This document shows positions 63,473 through 64,000 of a stretch of DNA of 64,000 bases, piece by piece. The stretch's first letter is position 1; each line of letters opens with the position of its first letter. The translations under genes and the position numbers were made by a program. Origin of the DNA: Hungatella sp. (GTDB lineage: Bacteria; Bacillota; Clostridia; Lachnospirales; Lachnospiraceae); the NCBI GenBank assembly GCA_022792815.1, contig JAAWBS010000014.1:27853-91852 (forward strand), written 5' to 3'. The notes under the pieces were generated by a model. The model had not been told where the DNA came from and ran no database searches. It saw only the letters and a list, made by a program, of their open reading frames with translations.

Positions 63473-63502
63473 AAGGGACGCGGCAGCAAACCGCGTCCCT
63501 TA
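63473..63502 (-). terminator. Intrinsic terminator of the PEP carboxykinase-like gene
   Basis: Stem AAGGGACGCGG (63473-63483) with CCGCGTCCCTT (63491-63501), 7-nt loop, followed on the minus strand by TTTTGC. Confidence 0.88.
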
Positions 63503-63513
63503 TTACAAGTTCA

Positions 63514-64000
63514 TTAATTCAGCTCAGATACCACTTTCTTCAGAGCAGCAAGAGCGTCCTCGGGCAGTTTGTCATAACCCTCTTTTGCCTTGGCAAACTC
63601 TTCGATCTCATTGACACGGTCATTCATACGTGCCTTCAGCTGACCTACATACTCCGGATCATTCATATCCGGCACAAAGCCTTCCCAATCCATGATCTCG
63701 ATGTCAGAGAAGGGACCCCACTGATGGAAGGAAGCAGTGCCCTCCACGATGGCCTCCAGGATACCCAGAGTGTCAGCCGGTTTTACCTTCTTGCCCATGA
63801 AATCACCGGTGTTGACGATGTAGCAGTCCACATTCTTCTCCTCCACCAGCTTTTTGAACTTCTCATAGTCATTGGCCAGAGGATAAGTTCTGAACGGGTT
63901 GGCGTAGGGAACCACCACCAGCTTGTTGGGGTCTACGCCGGGAGACAGACGCTCTGCGGAGGAGCGCTTGGTGGCCAGAGTTGCACCCATGACCGATGCC
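63514..64000 (-). CDS. pckA: PEP carboxykinase (ATP)-like protein, C-terminal part only
   Basis: 162 codons are visible; the frame is open to the right edge of the window, so this is the C-terminal third. Starts in view with MGATLATKRSSAE, then VVVPYANPFRTYPL, DCYIVNTGDFMGKKVKPADTL, and LGILEAIVEGT. The VNTGDF-x-GKK segment matches the region of ATP-dependent PEP carboxykinases that closes over the active site. Assignment rests on these motifs without the P-loop, which lies outside. Confidence 0.78.
   Translation of the reverse strand, partial: ASVMGATLATKRSSAERLSPGVDPNKLVVVPYANPFRTYPLANDYEKFKKLVEEKNVDCYIVNTGDFMGKKVKPADTLGILEAIVEGTASFHQWGPFSDIEIMDWEGFVPDMNDPEYVGQLKARMNDRVNEIEEFAKAKEGYDKLPEDALAALKKVVSELN

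Overview
The window is a continuous piece of chromosome from a spore-forming Firmicute, most likely a Lachnospiraceae (Clostridium cluster XIVa) gut anaerobe. The reasons are sporulation genes (spoIVA, yqfC, yqfD, a SpoVB-like flippase), lipoprotein ABC binding proteins with strong GGAGG ribosome sites, consensus sigma-A promoters, anaerobic cobalt metabolism, DUF3048/DUF896/DUF4234 proteins typical of clostridia, and a fairly high GC content. Nearly every gene is on the minus strand, so operons read from high to low coordinates. The clear plus-strand genes are a LysR regulator and a PRPP synthetase. I see no rRNA, tRNA, CRISPR array, prophage or insertion-sequence transposase.

Layout, low to high coordinates. 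1-1263: miaB, cut by the window edge. 1447-7200: a five-gene operon behind a cobalamin riboswitch with its own terminator: a lipoprotein CbiK-like chelatase, a two-domain surface protein, and a complete binding-protein/permease/ATPase importer. This is the most unusual functional unit here. 7236-15002: a peptide-type ABC importer (oppABCDF-like) ending in a serine hydrolase, with a divergent LysR regulator. 15045-19274: a lipoprotein, surE, and a large FtsA-like protein behind a long leader hairpin. 19413-27958: proline genes proA/proB with a DUF896 protein, two FAD oxidoreductases, a small membrane protein, and two paralogous zinc-ribbon/leucine-rich-repeat membrane proteins. 28139-29011: two small membrane proteins. 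29110-35150: overlapping yqfC-yqfD-phoH-ybeY-DUF3048-flippase operon. 35248-43136: rpsU, alaS, a 46-residue membrane peptide, a DUF1311 protein, rnhA, a beta-CASP nuclease and spoIVA. 43202-48134: a branched-chain amino-acid importer (livKHMGF). 48294-53283: DUF1275, gpsA, plsY, der and a radical-SAM/PDZ protein. 53485-54696: prs (plus strand), followed by a 175-nt near-perfect palindrome at 54746-54920. 55067-62721: the conserved ylxM-ffh-rpsP-khpA-rimM-trmD-rplS-lepB-ylqF-rnhB-yraN-pgeF translation and secretion block, then carD. 63514-64000: the C-terminal end of a PEP carboxykinase-like gene.

The points most worth a second look are: (1) the B12-riboswitch operon that exports a chelatase to the cell surface beside a tetrapyrrole/metal-type importer; (2) the 175-nt rod-shaped palindrome between convergent prs and pgeF; (3) the spoIVA leader, where a terminator-like hairpin buries the ribosome site and a probable sigma-E start lies inside its loop; (4) the FtsA-like protein with long C-terminal modules; and (5) a promoter placed so that a DUF2752 mRNA would be leaderless. 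All function calls come from reading sequence and motifs; no searches were run. Start sites were moved from the longest reading frame where a ribosome binding site clearly pointed elsewhere.
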